Origin: Promicromonospora panici
GTDB lineage: Bacteria > Actinomycetota > Actinomycetes > Actinomycetales > Cellulomonadaceae
Assembly: GCF_900608595.1 (NCBI RefSeq)
Contig: NZ_UWYY01000006.1
Span: forward strand, 1 to 64,000
Reading direction: 5' to 3'
DNA length: 64,000 bases
The notes under the pieces: generated by a model
Database searches by the model: none
The model's input: the letters and a program-made list of their open reading frames with translations, nothing else
What the model was told of the DNA's origin: nothing
Made by a program: the position numbers and the translations under genes
Part shown: positions 1 to 8,151 of the stretch, piece after piece
How positions within the stretch are numbered: the first letter of the stretch is position 1
How the letters are laid out: every line of letters starts with the position of its first letter

Positions 1-327
1 GGGGGCCCAGGCCAGGACGTCATCGATCACGGACTCGACCGACGACGTGTCGAAGAAGTTGGTGACCTCGTCGTAGTTCGTCGGGGTCGCGACGACCACC
101 AGACCGACACCCGCGTACGCCGCGTCCTTGTCGAGCGTGGCGGTCAGGTCCAGCGGCCTGTCCCGCAGGTACTCCTCGAGCTCGGGGTCCGCGATCGGGG
201 AACTGCCCTTGTTCACGAGATCGACCTTGACGGGGTCGATGTCCAGCGCCCACACCTCGTGATGCTGCGCGAGCAGCACCGCATTGGACAGGCCGACATA
301 CCCCGTACCGGCAACAGCGATCTTCAC
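1..327 (-). CDS. UDP-glucose/nucleotide-sugar 6-dehydrogenase, N-terminal part (3' end outside window)
   Basis: The 109 residues in the window begin MKIAVAGTGYVGLSNAVLLAQ, a Rossmann NAD-binding start (GxGYVGL) diagnostic of the UDP-glucose/GDP-mannose dehydrogenase family. Further on are ALDIDPVKV and VVVATPTNYD, the second conserved block of the family. The enzyme oxidises a nucleotide sugar (most often UDP-glucose to UDP-glucuronate) in the cytoplasm for capsule or exopolysaccharide synthesis. The start is GTG at 327, preceded by a purine-rich GTCGTG stretch without a strong ribosome-binding site. The catalytic cysteine and sugar-binding domain lie beyond position 1, so the exact substrate cannot be read. 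The pyruvyl transferase/GT8 gene at 2054 and the GDP-mannose pyrophosphorylase at 16984 could belong to the same surface-glycan biology, but this is inference. Confidence 0.85.
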   Translation of the reverse strand, partial: MKIAVAGTGYVGLSNAVLLAQHHEVWALDIDPVKVDLVNKGSSPIADPELEEYLRDRPLDLTATLDKDAAYAGVGLVVVATPTNYDEVTNFFDTSSVESVIDDVLAWAP

Positions 328-457
328 GACGGGACTCCTGACAGGAAAGGTCGATGACGGACCCATGCTAAAGCGCCGCGCGCCGCCGCCCCGGCGTCCG
401 GGTGCCGACCAGGGCCTTTCATCCGTGACGCACGCCACACCGGCGCTCGCCCGCTCA

Positions 458-476
458 CGAGGTTAGGCTTACCTCA
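458..476 (+). promoter_or_regulatory. DtxR/IdeR-type iron box
   Basis: CGAGGTTAGGCTTACCTCA matches the actinobacterial IdeR/DtxR consensus TTAGGTTAGGCTAACCTAA at 15 of 19 positions by eye, including the central GGTTAGGCT. It ends 2 nt before the ATG of the siderophore-interacting protein gene. A TAGGCT hexamer at 464-469 inside the box could be a -10 element for a transcript starting at or next to the ATG. Iron-loaded DtxR/IdeR would then block RNA polymerase directly. Confidence 0.8.
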
Positions 477-478
477 CC

Positions 479-1279
479 ATGTCGCAGACCACGAACGCAC
501 CGACCGGCAAGCCCCGCAAGGCGGTCCGCACGACGGCGACCGTGACCGCTGTCCGGCACCTCACGCCGCACATGATCCGGGTGACGCTCGGCGGCCAGGC
601 CCTGGCCGACGTCGACCCCACCCCGCAGACGGACCGCTACATCAAGCTCGTGATGGCCGAGTCCCCCGAGCCCGAGGGCCGTCCCGTCCTCCGCACCTAC
701 ACGATCCGCAACGTCGCCGAGTCCAGCTGGGACATCGACATCGTCACGCACGGCGACGTGGGCTACGGCGGCCCCTGGGCCCAGCGCGTCCAGCCCGGTG
801 AGGAGGTCTCCTTCGTGGGCCCGGGCGGCGACTACGCGCCCTCCCCCGACGCCCCGTGGCACCTCCTGGCCGGCGACGAGTCCGCCCTGCCGGCCATCGC
901 CGCCGCCTGCGAGGCTCTGCCCGACGACGTCGTGGCGCACGTCTTCATCGAGGTGGCCGACACGTCCGAGGAGCAGGAGATCGCGAGCGCCGCGGACCTG
1001 CGCCTCACCTGGGTGCACCGGTCCACGGGAGCGAGCCTGGCCGACGTCGTGCAGGCCGCCGAGCTGCCGGACGGCGTGCCCCACACGTTCCTGCACGGCG
1101 AGGCCGGCTGCGTGCGCGACCTGCGCCGCTGGGCACGCGGGACGCTGGGCGTGCCGCGCGAGCTGCTGTCGGCGTCGGGCTACTGGCGGCTCGGCCGCGA
1201 CGACGAGCGGTGGCGCGCCGAGAAGGCCGAGTGGCGAGCCGCGGTGGAGCAGGACGACCTGGTGCTCAGCGCGCACTGA
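479..1279 (+). CDS. Siderophore-interacting protein (FAD-dependent ferric-siderophore reductase)
   Basis: A 266-residue protein of the SIP/ViuB family, which reduces ferric siderophores in the cytoplasm so that iron is released. The N-terminal FAD-binding barrel contains LRTYTIRN (RxYT, flavin phosphate and isoalloxazine contacts) at about residue 75. The C-terminal NAD(P)H-binding half ends in the family signature around SASGYWRLGRD. Length is typical. The ATG at 479 follows an IdeR-like box directly and there is no Shine-Dalgarno motif, so the mRNA may be leaderless. It stands alone, convergent with the DUF402 gene 23 bp downstream, and no siderophore biosynthesis or ABC importer is near. 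Iron repression is inferred from the box. Confidence 0.9.
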   Translation: MSQTTNAPTGKPRKAVRTTATVTAVRHLTPHMIRVTLGGQALADVDPTPQTDRYIKLVMAESPEPEGRPVLRTYTIRNVAESSWDIDIVTHGDVGYGGPWAQRVQPGEEVSFVGPGGDYAPSPDAPWHLLAGDESALPAIAAACEALPDDVVAHVFIEVADTSEEQEIASAADLRLTWVHRSTGASLADVVQAAELPDGVPHTFLHGEAGCVRDLRRWARGTLGVPRELLSASGYWRLGRDDERWRAEKAEWRAAVEQDDLVLSAH

Positions 1280-1302
1280 GCTCGGCGCACTGAGCTGAGA
1301 GC

Positions 1303-1914
1303 TCAGAGTGCGTCGAGCACCGCGAACCAGCGCTGGGCGGTCGCGCCGTCGTAGGGCGGCTCCCCGGCTCGGACTGCGGCGAGCAGGGCGTCGGCGTCCG
1401 CGCGGACGCGGGCCACGACGTCCGCCGGGTACCCGTACTTCACGGTGTGCTCGGCGAACTCGTCCTCGTCGTCGATGGAGTACTGCTCGCCTCTCTTGCC
1501 GTCCACGTGCCCGTCCTTCATCGCGATGACGTCGAGGTCCATGTCGACGCTCGTCGCCTCCCAGGCCGGCGCGCGACCTGCTCGCCCGCCGTCGTACCGC
1601 CACTCCGGCACGGTGGCGAGGTCGATGTACACGGCGGTGTCGTGGGGGTGCCCGTTGAACGACGGGACCCAGCCGAAGTCGCCGACGAGCACCACTCCCG
1701 GCGACTTCGCGTGGTAGCGCAGCCCAGGCCGCGAGTGGAGCGTCCCGGTCGGGTAGCCCAGCCACGCGCCGTGCTCGTCCGAGCCCAGATATGCACCGTC
1801 CAGGACCCAGTGCGGGGTGCCGTCCCACTTGCGAAAGCGCACCCGCACCGGCGTGCCCGGCTCGGTCGGCAGTGACGGCGAAAAGCCCTGGTCAGCAGGT
1901 TGTTGCGCAGACAT
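1303..1914 (-). CDS. DUF402 family protein
   Basis: A 203-residue protein matching the DUF402 (YgaC/FomD-like) fold. It has an N-terminal beta-rich region with KWDGTPHW and WVPSFN, then an acidic block VDMDLDVIAMKDG and DDEDEF that in this family binds divalent metal and nucleotide. Characterised relatives hydrolyse nucleoside diphosphates or nucleotidyl-phosphonates, but the substrate here cannot be predicted. The start is ATG at 1914. It converges with the siderophore-interacting protein gene and is divergent from the large glycan gene at 2054. The family assignment is from the acidic Asp/Glu cluster and overall length. Confidence 0.7.
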   Translation of the reverse strand: MSAQQPADQGFSPSLPTEPGTPVRVRFRKWDGTPHWVLDGAYLGSDEHGAWLGYPTGTLHSRPGLRYHAKSPGVVLVGDFGWVPSFNGHPHDTAVYIDLATVPEWRYDGGRAGRAPAWEATSVDMDLDVIAMKDGHVDGKRGEQYSIDDEDEFAEHTVKYGYPADVVARVRADADALLAAVRAGEPPYDGATAQRWFAVLDAL

Positions 1915-2053
1915 GTCCGGGAGCCTACCGAGGCGTCGCCGGGCCGTAACCCAGGGGCACTACGCTCTGGCCACCGTCGGCTGCTCGCGCACGCTCGGAT
2001 GCTCGCTGGGACGACGGTATCCGCCTTACCTGTCGACCCCACGAGGAGCCTTC

Positions 2054-4813
2054 ATGTCCCCTGCAAGCCGCCGTCTCGCCGCGTCCGGTGAGACTGCGCA
2101 CCAGGTCCCGTCCGCTGACGAGATGATCGCCGAGGCGCTGCTGGACGCCGCCGCGATTCCCCTCCACAACCCGCATCCCGATCGGCCCGACCCGATACCC
2201 GATGCCCGCCCCCTGCCGCTGCCCGACCAGGAGACCTGGGCGGCCGCCAAGGAGGCGAACCGTCAGCCGCGCGAGGTGTGGTCCGCCCCCGACCGCGCCG
2301 CGGACCGCCCCTTCCAGGAACGACCCGAGCCGCCGTCGGGCGATGCGGTGCTCACCGCCGCTCTCCGTCGTGGACTGCCCATCGACGAGGCGGTCACCAC
2401 GTCCATCCGCACCACGCGCAGCCTGGACACCGCCCAGTGGCGGTCGCTGTGCCACTCGCTGATGGCCCAGCCCGACACGCGCCGCGCCGGGGTTGCCGGG
2501 GCAGCGCTGATCGCGCAGCGGGTCGGCCTGCGCGAGCTGGCGTGGGACCTGCTGCGCCAGCTCGGGCCCGACGACGCCGCGCGGCTCGCCCCCGCCGAGT
2601 ACCTCCGGGCGGGCATCGCCATGGCCAACCCCGACGTCGCCCGGACGGCGGCCACCTGGGTGCGGCACGGGTTCGTGGCCGACGCCGCGGTGCTGCTGGA
2701 GATCGCGAAGCTCCTGTTCATCGCGGACGAGCCCGAGTCGGCCGCCGAGGCGCTCGACGCAGCGCGGCACGGTACCGACCTGACCGATCAGGTCCAGGCG
2801 TCGATCGACCACCTGGCCCCGTGGATCGACAAGGCCCTGCGGCCCGCCGCGCCGGCGCGGGTGCCGACGGGGCACGTGTCGTTCGCCGTCATCGACTACA
2901 AGGCGCCGGACGAGAACGTCGCGTCCAGCAACATCGGCGACACCGTGCAGACCATCGCGAGCCTGGGTCACCTGCTGCGGCACGAGGGCCTGCGCCTGCA
3001 CGGCGCCGACGCCGTCGCCGAGCCCGTGCGGTTCCTCGCCGGCCGGGTGCGGCCTGAGCATGTGGTGCCCGGGCCGGGCGCCGACGTACAGCTGACCCTG
3101 GTGCAGCGCGACATGTCGCGGCTGGACGCGGTGCCGGAGAACACGTGGATGCTCGCGTTCGGCTGGTACATGCACAGCCAGTTCGACCTGCGCTTCGACT
3201 TCCCGTTCCACGAGAACCTGCAGCCGCTGTTCGTGTCGTTCCACGTCAACAAGCACGCGATCCTGACGCCCACTGCCGTCGACTACCTCAAAGCCCACGG
3301 GCCCATCGGCTGCCGCGACTGGACCACCGTGCACCTGCTGCTCAACGCAGGCGTCCCCGCGTTCTTCAGCGGCTGCCTGACCACCACCATCGACACGGTG
3401 TTCCCGGCGGGCTTCGTGCCAGCACCGGCCGATTCTCCCGCCGTGTACGTGGACACGCCCGTCCCCGAGCACGACGCCGGCAGCGAGCTCGTCACCCACC
3501 TGCACCCCTCGGTGCGGCGCAACGAGTTCGGCCAGAACCTGCACACCGCCGTCGACCTGCTCGACGCCTACCGGACCCGGTTCTCCCGCGTGGTCACCTC
3601 GCGCCTGCACGCGTTCCTGCCGTCATGGTCCATCGGGGCGGACGTCGACTTCCAGCCCCGGAACGACGCCGACATCCGGTTCGCCGGCCTGCTCGACGCC
3701 GACGAGGCGGGTCGCCGGGCCATGCAGGAGCGGATCCGGGCCGCCGTCGCGCCGGCCATGGCCAAGATCCTCGCCGGGGCCTCCCGCGACGAGGTCTACG
3801 CGACCTGGCGCGCGACGGTGGCCGACGAGGTGGAGCGGGCGCTGGCGGTGCACGACGCGCCGGTGCCCGCGCCGTCGGGCACCTGCTCAGTGGCCGACGT
3901 CGTGGCCGGCGTGCGCGCCACGCGGGTCGTGGTGCAGGCCGCCGAGCCGCGCGCCGTGCACGCGACCGGCGGGCCTACGAGGCCGCTCAACGTCGCCGTG
4001 GCCCTCGACGGGAACCTGCGCTCCCAGATGGAGGTGGTCGTCGCCGGGGTGGTGCGGCACACGGAGCGGCCTGTGCGGGTCATCGCCCTCACGCGCGACC
4101 ACACGCCCGCTGACCACGACCGGCTCGCCGGGCTGTTCCCCGAGGTCACGTTCGAGTGGTACGCATGCGACGGCATCGACTACGGGACGGTGCTCGGCAT
4201 GCTCAAGCACATCACCGTCGCGACGATGGACCGCCTGCTGCTGCCCGAGCTGCTGCCCCACCTCGACCGCGTGCTCTACCACGACCTGGACGCACTGTCC
4301 GTGGTGGACCTCGCCGAGCTGTACGACGCCGACCTCGGTGGCGCGCCACTGGCGGCCCGCCCGTCGGTCTCGTACAACTACCGGCACGGCATCGGGAACG
4401 TCATCCGGTCGACCCGGCTGCTGGGGCACGCCCCGGAGGCCGCGCGGGACCTGGTCCGGGCCATGACGCAGCGGCACCGGTACGGGTACCAGGGCTTCAA
4501 CGCGGGCATCCTGCTGCTCGACCTGGCAGTCATGCGCGCCGACCGGTTCACCTACGAGTACGTGCCGTACGCCGAGCGGTACGGGCTGAACGACCAGGAC
4601 GTGCTCAACGCGTACGCCGGGTCGCGCTACCGGCCCCTGGACCCGCGGTGGAACGCGTGGCCCACGCAGGAGATCGTCGCCGAGCCGGGACTGATCCACT
4701 GGGCTGGCCCGGTCAAGCCGTGGCACGACGACCGGTACGTGCTCCTGAAGGAGCACTGGACGACCACAGAAACCTGGCTCGCCACCCGCCGAGGTAGAAC
4801 TGCAGCGAGGTAG
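2054..4813 (+). CDS. Polysaccharide pyruvyl transferase-like / GT8 glycosyltransferase two-domain protein
   Basis: A 919-residue protein whose reading frame is open further upstream. I take ATG 2054 because GAGGAG lies 8 nt before it. Residues about 1-270 are an alpha-helical region rich in Ala and Asp with no family I recognise. Residues about 275-500 carry the pyruvyl-transferase pattern: a NIGD motif near residue 294, then GCRDWTTVHLLLNAGVPAFFSGC, typical of PS_pyruv_trans, which transfers pyruvate from PEP to sugars. Residues about 645-905 form a family 8 glycosyltransferase: NVAVALDG, the metal-binding DxD as HDLDALS near 743, GFNAGILLLDL, and the C-terminal HWAGPVKPWH motif. The last codons and the TAG stop lie inside a GAGGTAG repeat. 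The fusion suggests one protein that adds and decorates a sugar of a cell-surface polymer. No signal peptide is visible. Confidence 0.75.
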   Translation: MSPASRRLAASGETAHQVPSADEMIAEALLDAAAIPLHNPHPDRPDPIPDARPLPLPDQETWAAAKEANRQPREVWSAPDRAADRPFQERPEPPSGDAVLTAALRRGLPIDEAVTTSIRTTRSLDTAQWRSLCHSLMAQPDTRRAGVAGAALIAQRVGLRELAWDLLRQLGPDDAARLAPAEYLRAGIAMANPDVARTAATWVRHGFVADAAVLLEIAKLLFIADEPESAAEALDAARHGTDLTDQVQASIDHLAPWIDKALRPAAPARVPTGHVSFAVIDYKAPDENVASSNIGDTVQTIASLGHLLRHEGLRLHGADAVAEPVRFLAGRVRPEHVVPGPGADVQLTLVQRDMSRLDAVPENTWMLAFGWYMHSQFDLRFDFPFHENLQPLFVSFHVNKHAILTPTAVDYLKAHGPIGCRDWTTVHLLLNAGVPAFFSGCLTTTIDTVFPAGFVPAPADSPAVYVDTPVPEHDAGSELVTHLHPSVRRNEFGQNLHTAVDLLDAYRTRFSRVVTSRLHAFLPSWSIGADVDFQPRNDADIRFAGLLDADEAGRRAMQERIRAAVAPAMAKILAGASRDEVYATWRATVADEVERALAVHDAPVPAPSGTCSVADVVAGVRATRVVVQAAEPRAVHATGGPTRPLNVAVALDGNLRSQMEVVVAGVVRHTERPVRVIALTRDHTPADHDRLAGLFPEVTFEWYACDGIDYGTVLGMLKHITVATMDRLLLPELLPHLDRVLYHDLDALSVVDLAELYDADLGGAPLAARPSVSYNYRHGIGNVIRSTRLLGHAPEAARDLVRAMTQRHRYGYQGFNAGILLLDLAVMRADRFTYEYVPYAERYGLNDQDVLNAYAGSRYRPLDPRWNAWPTQEIVAEPGLIHWAGPVKPWHDDRYVLLKEHWTTTETWLATRRGRTAAR

Positions 4814-4912
4814 GGCCCTGGCGAGGTAGAACCGCAGCCGGGCTGCAGTTCTACCTCGCCCTGGTTCTACTTCGCCACGGTTCTACCTCGCCCTGGTTCT
4901 ACCTCGGCGAGA
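4790..4912. repeat. GAGGTAGAAC palindromic repeat cluster (family 1, copy 1)
   Basis: Seven versions of the unit (C)GAGGTAGAACYGCAG lie here: three on the plus strand (near 4791, 4808, 4831) and four inverted, read as TTCTACCTCG (near 4848, 4864, 4880, 4896). They can fold into a long hairpin centred near 4842 (CCGCAGCCGG/GCTGCAG). The cluster sits between the convergent gene ending at 4813 and deoC ending at 4917, and supplies the former's stop codon. A related cluster is at 34389-34473, also between convergent genes. A bidirectional terminator role is inferred. Confidence 0.85.
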
Positions 4913-4916
4913 GGGG

Positions 4917-5666
4917 TCAGTAGGTGTCGGTGGAGGCGGGCGCCGGGGTGTCCCTGTCGAAGCCCGACAGGACCGCCGCCGTGCCCGACAGGCCCAGGCG
5001 TGTCGCGCCCGCCCCGATCATCTCGAGCGCGGAGTCGAAGTCCCGGATGCCGCCCGAGGCCTTCACCCCGAGCTTGCCGCCGCCCGCGACGCCGACGGTC
5101 CGCGCCATCAGCGACACGGCGTGCACCGAGGCGCCGCCGGCCGGGTGGAAGCCCGTGGACGTCTTCACGAAGTCGGCACCCGCGGCCTCCGCCGCCCGGC
5201 ACGCGCCGATGATCTGCTCGTCCGTCAGCGCCGCCGACTCGATGATCACCTTGAGCACCCGGTCGGCCGGCACGGCGGCGCGGACGGCCGCGATGTCCGC
5301 CTGCACGGCGTCGAACCGGCCCGCGCGCGCGGTCCCGACGTCGATCACCATGTCGACCTCGTCCGCGTCGTCGGCCACCGAGCGGGCCGCCTCGAAGGCC
5401 TTCACGTCACTCATGTGCTTGCCCGAGGGGAACCCGCACACCGTCGCGACGGCGAGCCGCCCGGCCGCCATCTCGACCGCGAGCGAGACGAACGAGGGGG
5501 ACACGCAGACCGAGAAGACCCCGAGCGCCACACCCTCCTCGACGAGCACGGCGACGTCGGCCGCCGTCGCCTCCGGCTTGAGCAGCGTGTGGTCCACGAA
5601 CGCGGCGAGCGCCGCCTTGTCGTGCGGCGGCCGCGGGGGCTGGGTCGCGTCAGGCTGAGCGGTCAT
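4917..5666 (-). CDS. deoC: Deoxyribose-phosphate aldolase
   Basis: A 249-residue class I aldolase that cleaves 2-deoxyribose 5-phosphate to glyceraldehyde 3-phosphate and acetaldehyde, the last step of deoxynucleoside breakdown. Visible signatures are [11 protein letters not shown] near the N-terminus, the Schiff-base lysine in [10 protein letters not shown] near residue 170, and the second conserved lysine in [10 protein letters not shown]. Length is standard. The ATG at 5666 overlaps the adenosine deaminase stop by 4 nt (ATGA), so the two are probably translationally coupled. It is the last gene of a run of nucleoside-salvage genes and ends at the family 1 palindromic repeat. Confidence 0.96.
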   Translation of the reverse strand: MTAQPDATQPPRPPHDKAALAAFVDHTLLKPEATAADVAVLVEEGVALGVFSVCVSPSFVSLAVEMAAGRLAVATVCGFPSGKHMSDVKAFEAARSVADDADEVDMVIDVGTARAGRFDAVQADIAAVRAAVPADRVLKVIIESAALTDEQIIGACRAAEAAGADFVKTSTGFHPAGGASVHAVSLMARTVGVAGGGKLGVKASGGIRDFDSALEMIGAGATRLGLSGTAAVLSGFDRDTPAPASTDTY

Positions 5667-6814
5667 ACGAGGGCACCTTCGACTTTCTGGAATCCGGGCA
5701 CGAGTACCTGCTCCACGAGGTCACGTCGCTCGTCGTGGTGCATGAACGCACCCCAGGCGGCGGTGACGGTCACGTCGACGAGGTCGTCGAGCGTCCATCC
5801 GGCCTCGTCGACGAGCAGCTTCATCTCGTGCGTCATCGACGTACGAGACATCAGGCGGTTGTCCGTGTTGAGCGTGACGGCGAAGTCCAGCTCCTTGAGG
5901 CGGGTGATCGGGTGCTTCGCTATCGACTCGGCGGTCCCCGTCTGCAGGTTCGAGACGGGGCACAGCTCGAGCGGGATCTGGTGGTCGCGCACCCAGTGCG
6001 CGAGGCGCCCCAGGTCGGCGGCGCCGCCCCGGCCGTCGCCCGAGAGCCCCTCGGCGGCGGGGTCGCCGTCGACCACGAAGGCGATGTCCTCGATGATCCG
6101 GGCGCCGTGGCCCAGGCGGTCCGCCTGCCCCAGGTGCACGGCCTGCGCGATGGAGTCGAGGCCCGCGGCCTCGCCCGCGTGGATCGTGACCGGCAGTTCG
6201 TACTCGGCGAGGTAGCGCCACACCGGGAGGTGGCGCGACGGCAGGAACCCGGCCTCGGGTCCCGCGATGTCGAACCCGACCACACCACGGTCCCGGTAGG
6301 CGACGGCCAGCTCCGCGATCTCCTGCCAGCGGTCCCCCTGCCGCATGGCGCCCACGAGCTGGCCCACCCGGATGATGTGACCGTCGGCCGCAGCGGCGGC
6401 GATGCCGTCGTCGATCCCGGCCTGCACGGCCTCGACGGCCGCGGGCAGCGAGAGCCCGCCGTCCTGGTGCTGCTCGGGCGCCCAGCGCTGCTCGGCGTAG
6501 ACGATGCCGTCTGCCGCGAGGTCCAGTACGGCCTCCCGGGCGATGCGGGCCAGGTTGTCGGCCGTCTGCATGACGGCGATCGTGTGCTGGAAGGTCTCGA
6601 TGTACCGGACGAGCGAGCCGGAGTCGGCGGCGTCGCGGAACCAGGCCGCGAGCGACTCGGCGTCGGCGGCGGGCAGCTCGTGGCCGGCCGCGTCCGCGAG
6701 CTCGAGGACGGTCTGCGGGCGCACGCCCCCGTCGAGGTGGTCGTGCAGCACTACCTTGGGCAGGGCGCGGATCAGCGCCTCGCCGGGGCGTGCCCCGGGG
6801 TCTTGCGTGGTCAT
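5663..6814 (-). CDS. add: Adenosine deaminase
   Basis: A 383-residue protein of the adenyl-deaminase family. It converts (deoxy)adenosine to (deoxy)inosine plus ammonia in the cytoplasm. Zinc ligands and catalytic residues are visible as [12 protein letters not shown] (HxH), VTIHAGEA (His and catalytic Glu region), GHGARI and LNTDNRLMS (catalytic Asp). I place the start at ATG 6814 because GGTAGG lies 8 nt upstream. A GTG at 6820 is an alternative too close to that site. It overlaps deoC by 4 nt and follows, after a small acidic protein and a C39-like gene, the deoA-cdd salvage genes. Confidence 0.93.
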   Translation of the reverse strand: MTTQDPGARPGEALIRALPKVVLHDHLDGGVRPQTVLELADAAGHELPAADAESLAAWFRDAADSGSLVRYIETFQHTIAVMQTADNLARIAREAVLDLAADGIVYAEQRWAPEQHQDGGLSLPAAVEAVQAGIDDGIAAAAADGHIIRVGQLVGAMRQGDRWQEIAELAVAYRDRGVVGFDIAGPEAGFLPSRHLPVWRYLAEYELPVTIHAGEAAGLDSIAQAVHLGQADRLGHGARIIEDIAFVVDGDPAAEGLSGDGRGGAADLGRLAHWVRDHQIPLELCPVSNLQTGTAESIAKHPITRLKELDFAVTLNTDNRLMSRTSMTHEMKLLVDEAGWTLDDLVDVTVTAAWGAFMHHDERRDLVEQVLVPGFQKVEGALV

Positions 6815-6850
6815 GCTCACAACCTACCGCCAGGCACCGACAACCGGCCG

Positions 6851-7120
6851 TCAGCCGGTGCCCCCGACGGCCTCTGGACCGCTCTCCTCGTCCTCCTGCA
6901 CGGGGACGTCGAGGGCCTGCTCGACGACGTCCGCCTCGTTGGCCGAGCCGTCGGTATCGGGGCGCGGCGTGTCCGGGACGTACTCGTCGGGCTCGTGCGT
7001 GGGGTCGACCTCGGGAGGCGGAACGTACTCGTCGGGCTCGTGCCTCGTGTCGACCTCGGCATCCTCGGAAGGTTCCAGGCCGGCGTCGCGCCACGAGTCG
7101 CGACCAGGGAGCGTGCTCAT
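6851..7120 (-). CDS. Small acidic protein with an internal repeat
   Basis: An 89-residue, very acidic, proline-rich protein that I do not recognise. It contains two near copies of a 10-residue unit, RHEPDEYVPP and THEPDEYVPD, and no membrane segment, cysteine or signal peptide, so it is probably intrinsically disordered. The ATG at 7120 is preceded by GAGGAGG at short distance, which supports real translation. It starts 13 nt downstream of the C39-like gene stop and 36 nt upstream of add, in the same direction, so it is probably cotranscribed with the salvage genes. No function can be proposed. Confidence 0.6.
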   Translation of the reverse strand: MSTLPGRDSWRDAGLEPSEDAEVDTRHEPDEYVPPPEVDPTHEPDEYVPDTPRPDTDGSANEADVVEQALDVPVQEDEESGPEAVGGTG

Positions 7121-7133
7121 GAGAACCTCCTCG

Positions 7134-8051
7134 TCAGCGGGCTTCCATCGTCTCCCGCGTACGGTCCGCTTGCCACTGCCCGGCGCGTTCGGGCAGCAGC
7201 ACCCAGGCGATGTGCGGCCAGCCGCCGAGCGCCGCCGTCAGCGCCTTGCGGACGCGCGCGGCGGTGCGGTCCGCGGTGGACTGCGACGTCTCCGACCCGC
7301 CGGACGGCACGGGCGGCGGGTCGAGCAGTGCGGCCACCGGGACCGTGTGCAGCCCCGCGCCCGACGGCTCGTACAGGACGGCGCTGCCCTCGCTCCCCTC
7401 GCCGTCGGCCAGGGTGAGCAGCACCACGTGGCGCGGGACGGCGGAGTCCCAGCCGCCCGTGACGTCGCCGCCCGTGTACAGGGGTACCGGGATGCCCGCG
7501 CGGGCGCTCGCCACCGCGGCCTCCAGCAGGGCGCGGGTCCCGGCGACCCGGTGGGTGTAGCGGACGCCGCCGTAGCTCGCGAACCGCGCGGCGCCCCACG
7601 GCGGGGTGCCGTACGTGCGCGGCCAGCCCGCCACCACGAGCCCACGCCGGTTGGTCGCCGCGTGGATGGCGTGCTGCAGCCGCACGAACCGCCCCGCCGG
7701 GTCCTCGCTCGCGAGCCGCAGCGCCGCCCGGGGGTCACCGGCCAGCCCGAGCATCGCCAGCACCGCCGACCCGCACGTGGTCTCGTCCACCTGCACCGCG
7801 GCGGCGATCGTGCCGTCGAGCGACGGCAGGTTCAGCCGCCGCGGGAAACCCACGGTGCCGGTGCCCCGCTCGCGGGCCAGCGGGTCCAGCACGGACCGCC
7901 GGGCGCGCGTGGTCACCGACTCGAGGTGCCGGTCGACGTCGTCGGGCACGAGTGGTCGTTCGAACCGGCCCTGGGGTGGCGGGTCCGGCACCGGACCCCG
8001 GAAAGCACGCATAGCGCCGAGCAGGGACGAAAGGCGCAATGTCGACGACAT
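7134..8051 (-). CDS. C39-like (papain-fold) cysteine peptidase-like protein
   Basis: A 305-residue protein with a motif typical of C39-like peptidases. VQVDETTCGSAVLAMLGL near residue 88 has the oxyanion-hole Gln, the Cys nucleophile and the following Gly-Ser. PRHVVLLTL near residue 212 supplies a candidate catalytic His, and VLYEPSG follows where the family has its Asp/Asn-Pro-x-Gly. There is no obvious signal peptide, so it may act in the cytoplasm. It lies between deoA and the small acidic gene, all on the minus strand, but a nucleoside-related role is not evident. The family is inferred from the motif order; peptidase activity is unproven. Confidence 0.6.
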   Translation of the reverse strand: MSSTLRLSSLLGAMRAFRGPVPDPPPQGRFERPLVPDDVDRHLESVTTRARRSVLDPLARERGTGTVGFPRRLNLPSLDGTIAAAVQVDETTCGSAVLAMLGLAGDPRAALRLASEDPAGRFVRLQHAIHAATNRRGLVVAGWPRTYGTPPWGAARFASYGGVRYTHRVAGTRALLEAAVASARAGIPVPLYTGGDVTGGWDSAVPRHVVLLTLADGEGSEGSAVLYEPSGAGLHTVPVAALLDPPPVPSGGSETSQSTADRTAARVRKALTAALGGWPHIAWVLLPERAGQWQADRTRETMEAR

Positions 8052-8151
8052 TTCGTCAGGCTAAGCCGGGCCGGAGCGACTCGCCGGTCCGCCACGCTGA
8101 CGGACGCGGGTGACCCGGGCGGGCGCCGGCCGACGGCCCGCCCCGCCCGGG

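Noticed and set aside
1925..3610. Long minus-strand open frame antisense to the pyruvyl transferase/GT8 gene
   Set aside because: High GC keeps antisense frames open. The translation is low-complexity (Arg/Gly/Val/His-rich) without any motif, and the plus strand has clear domains.
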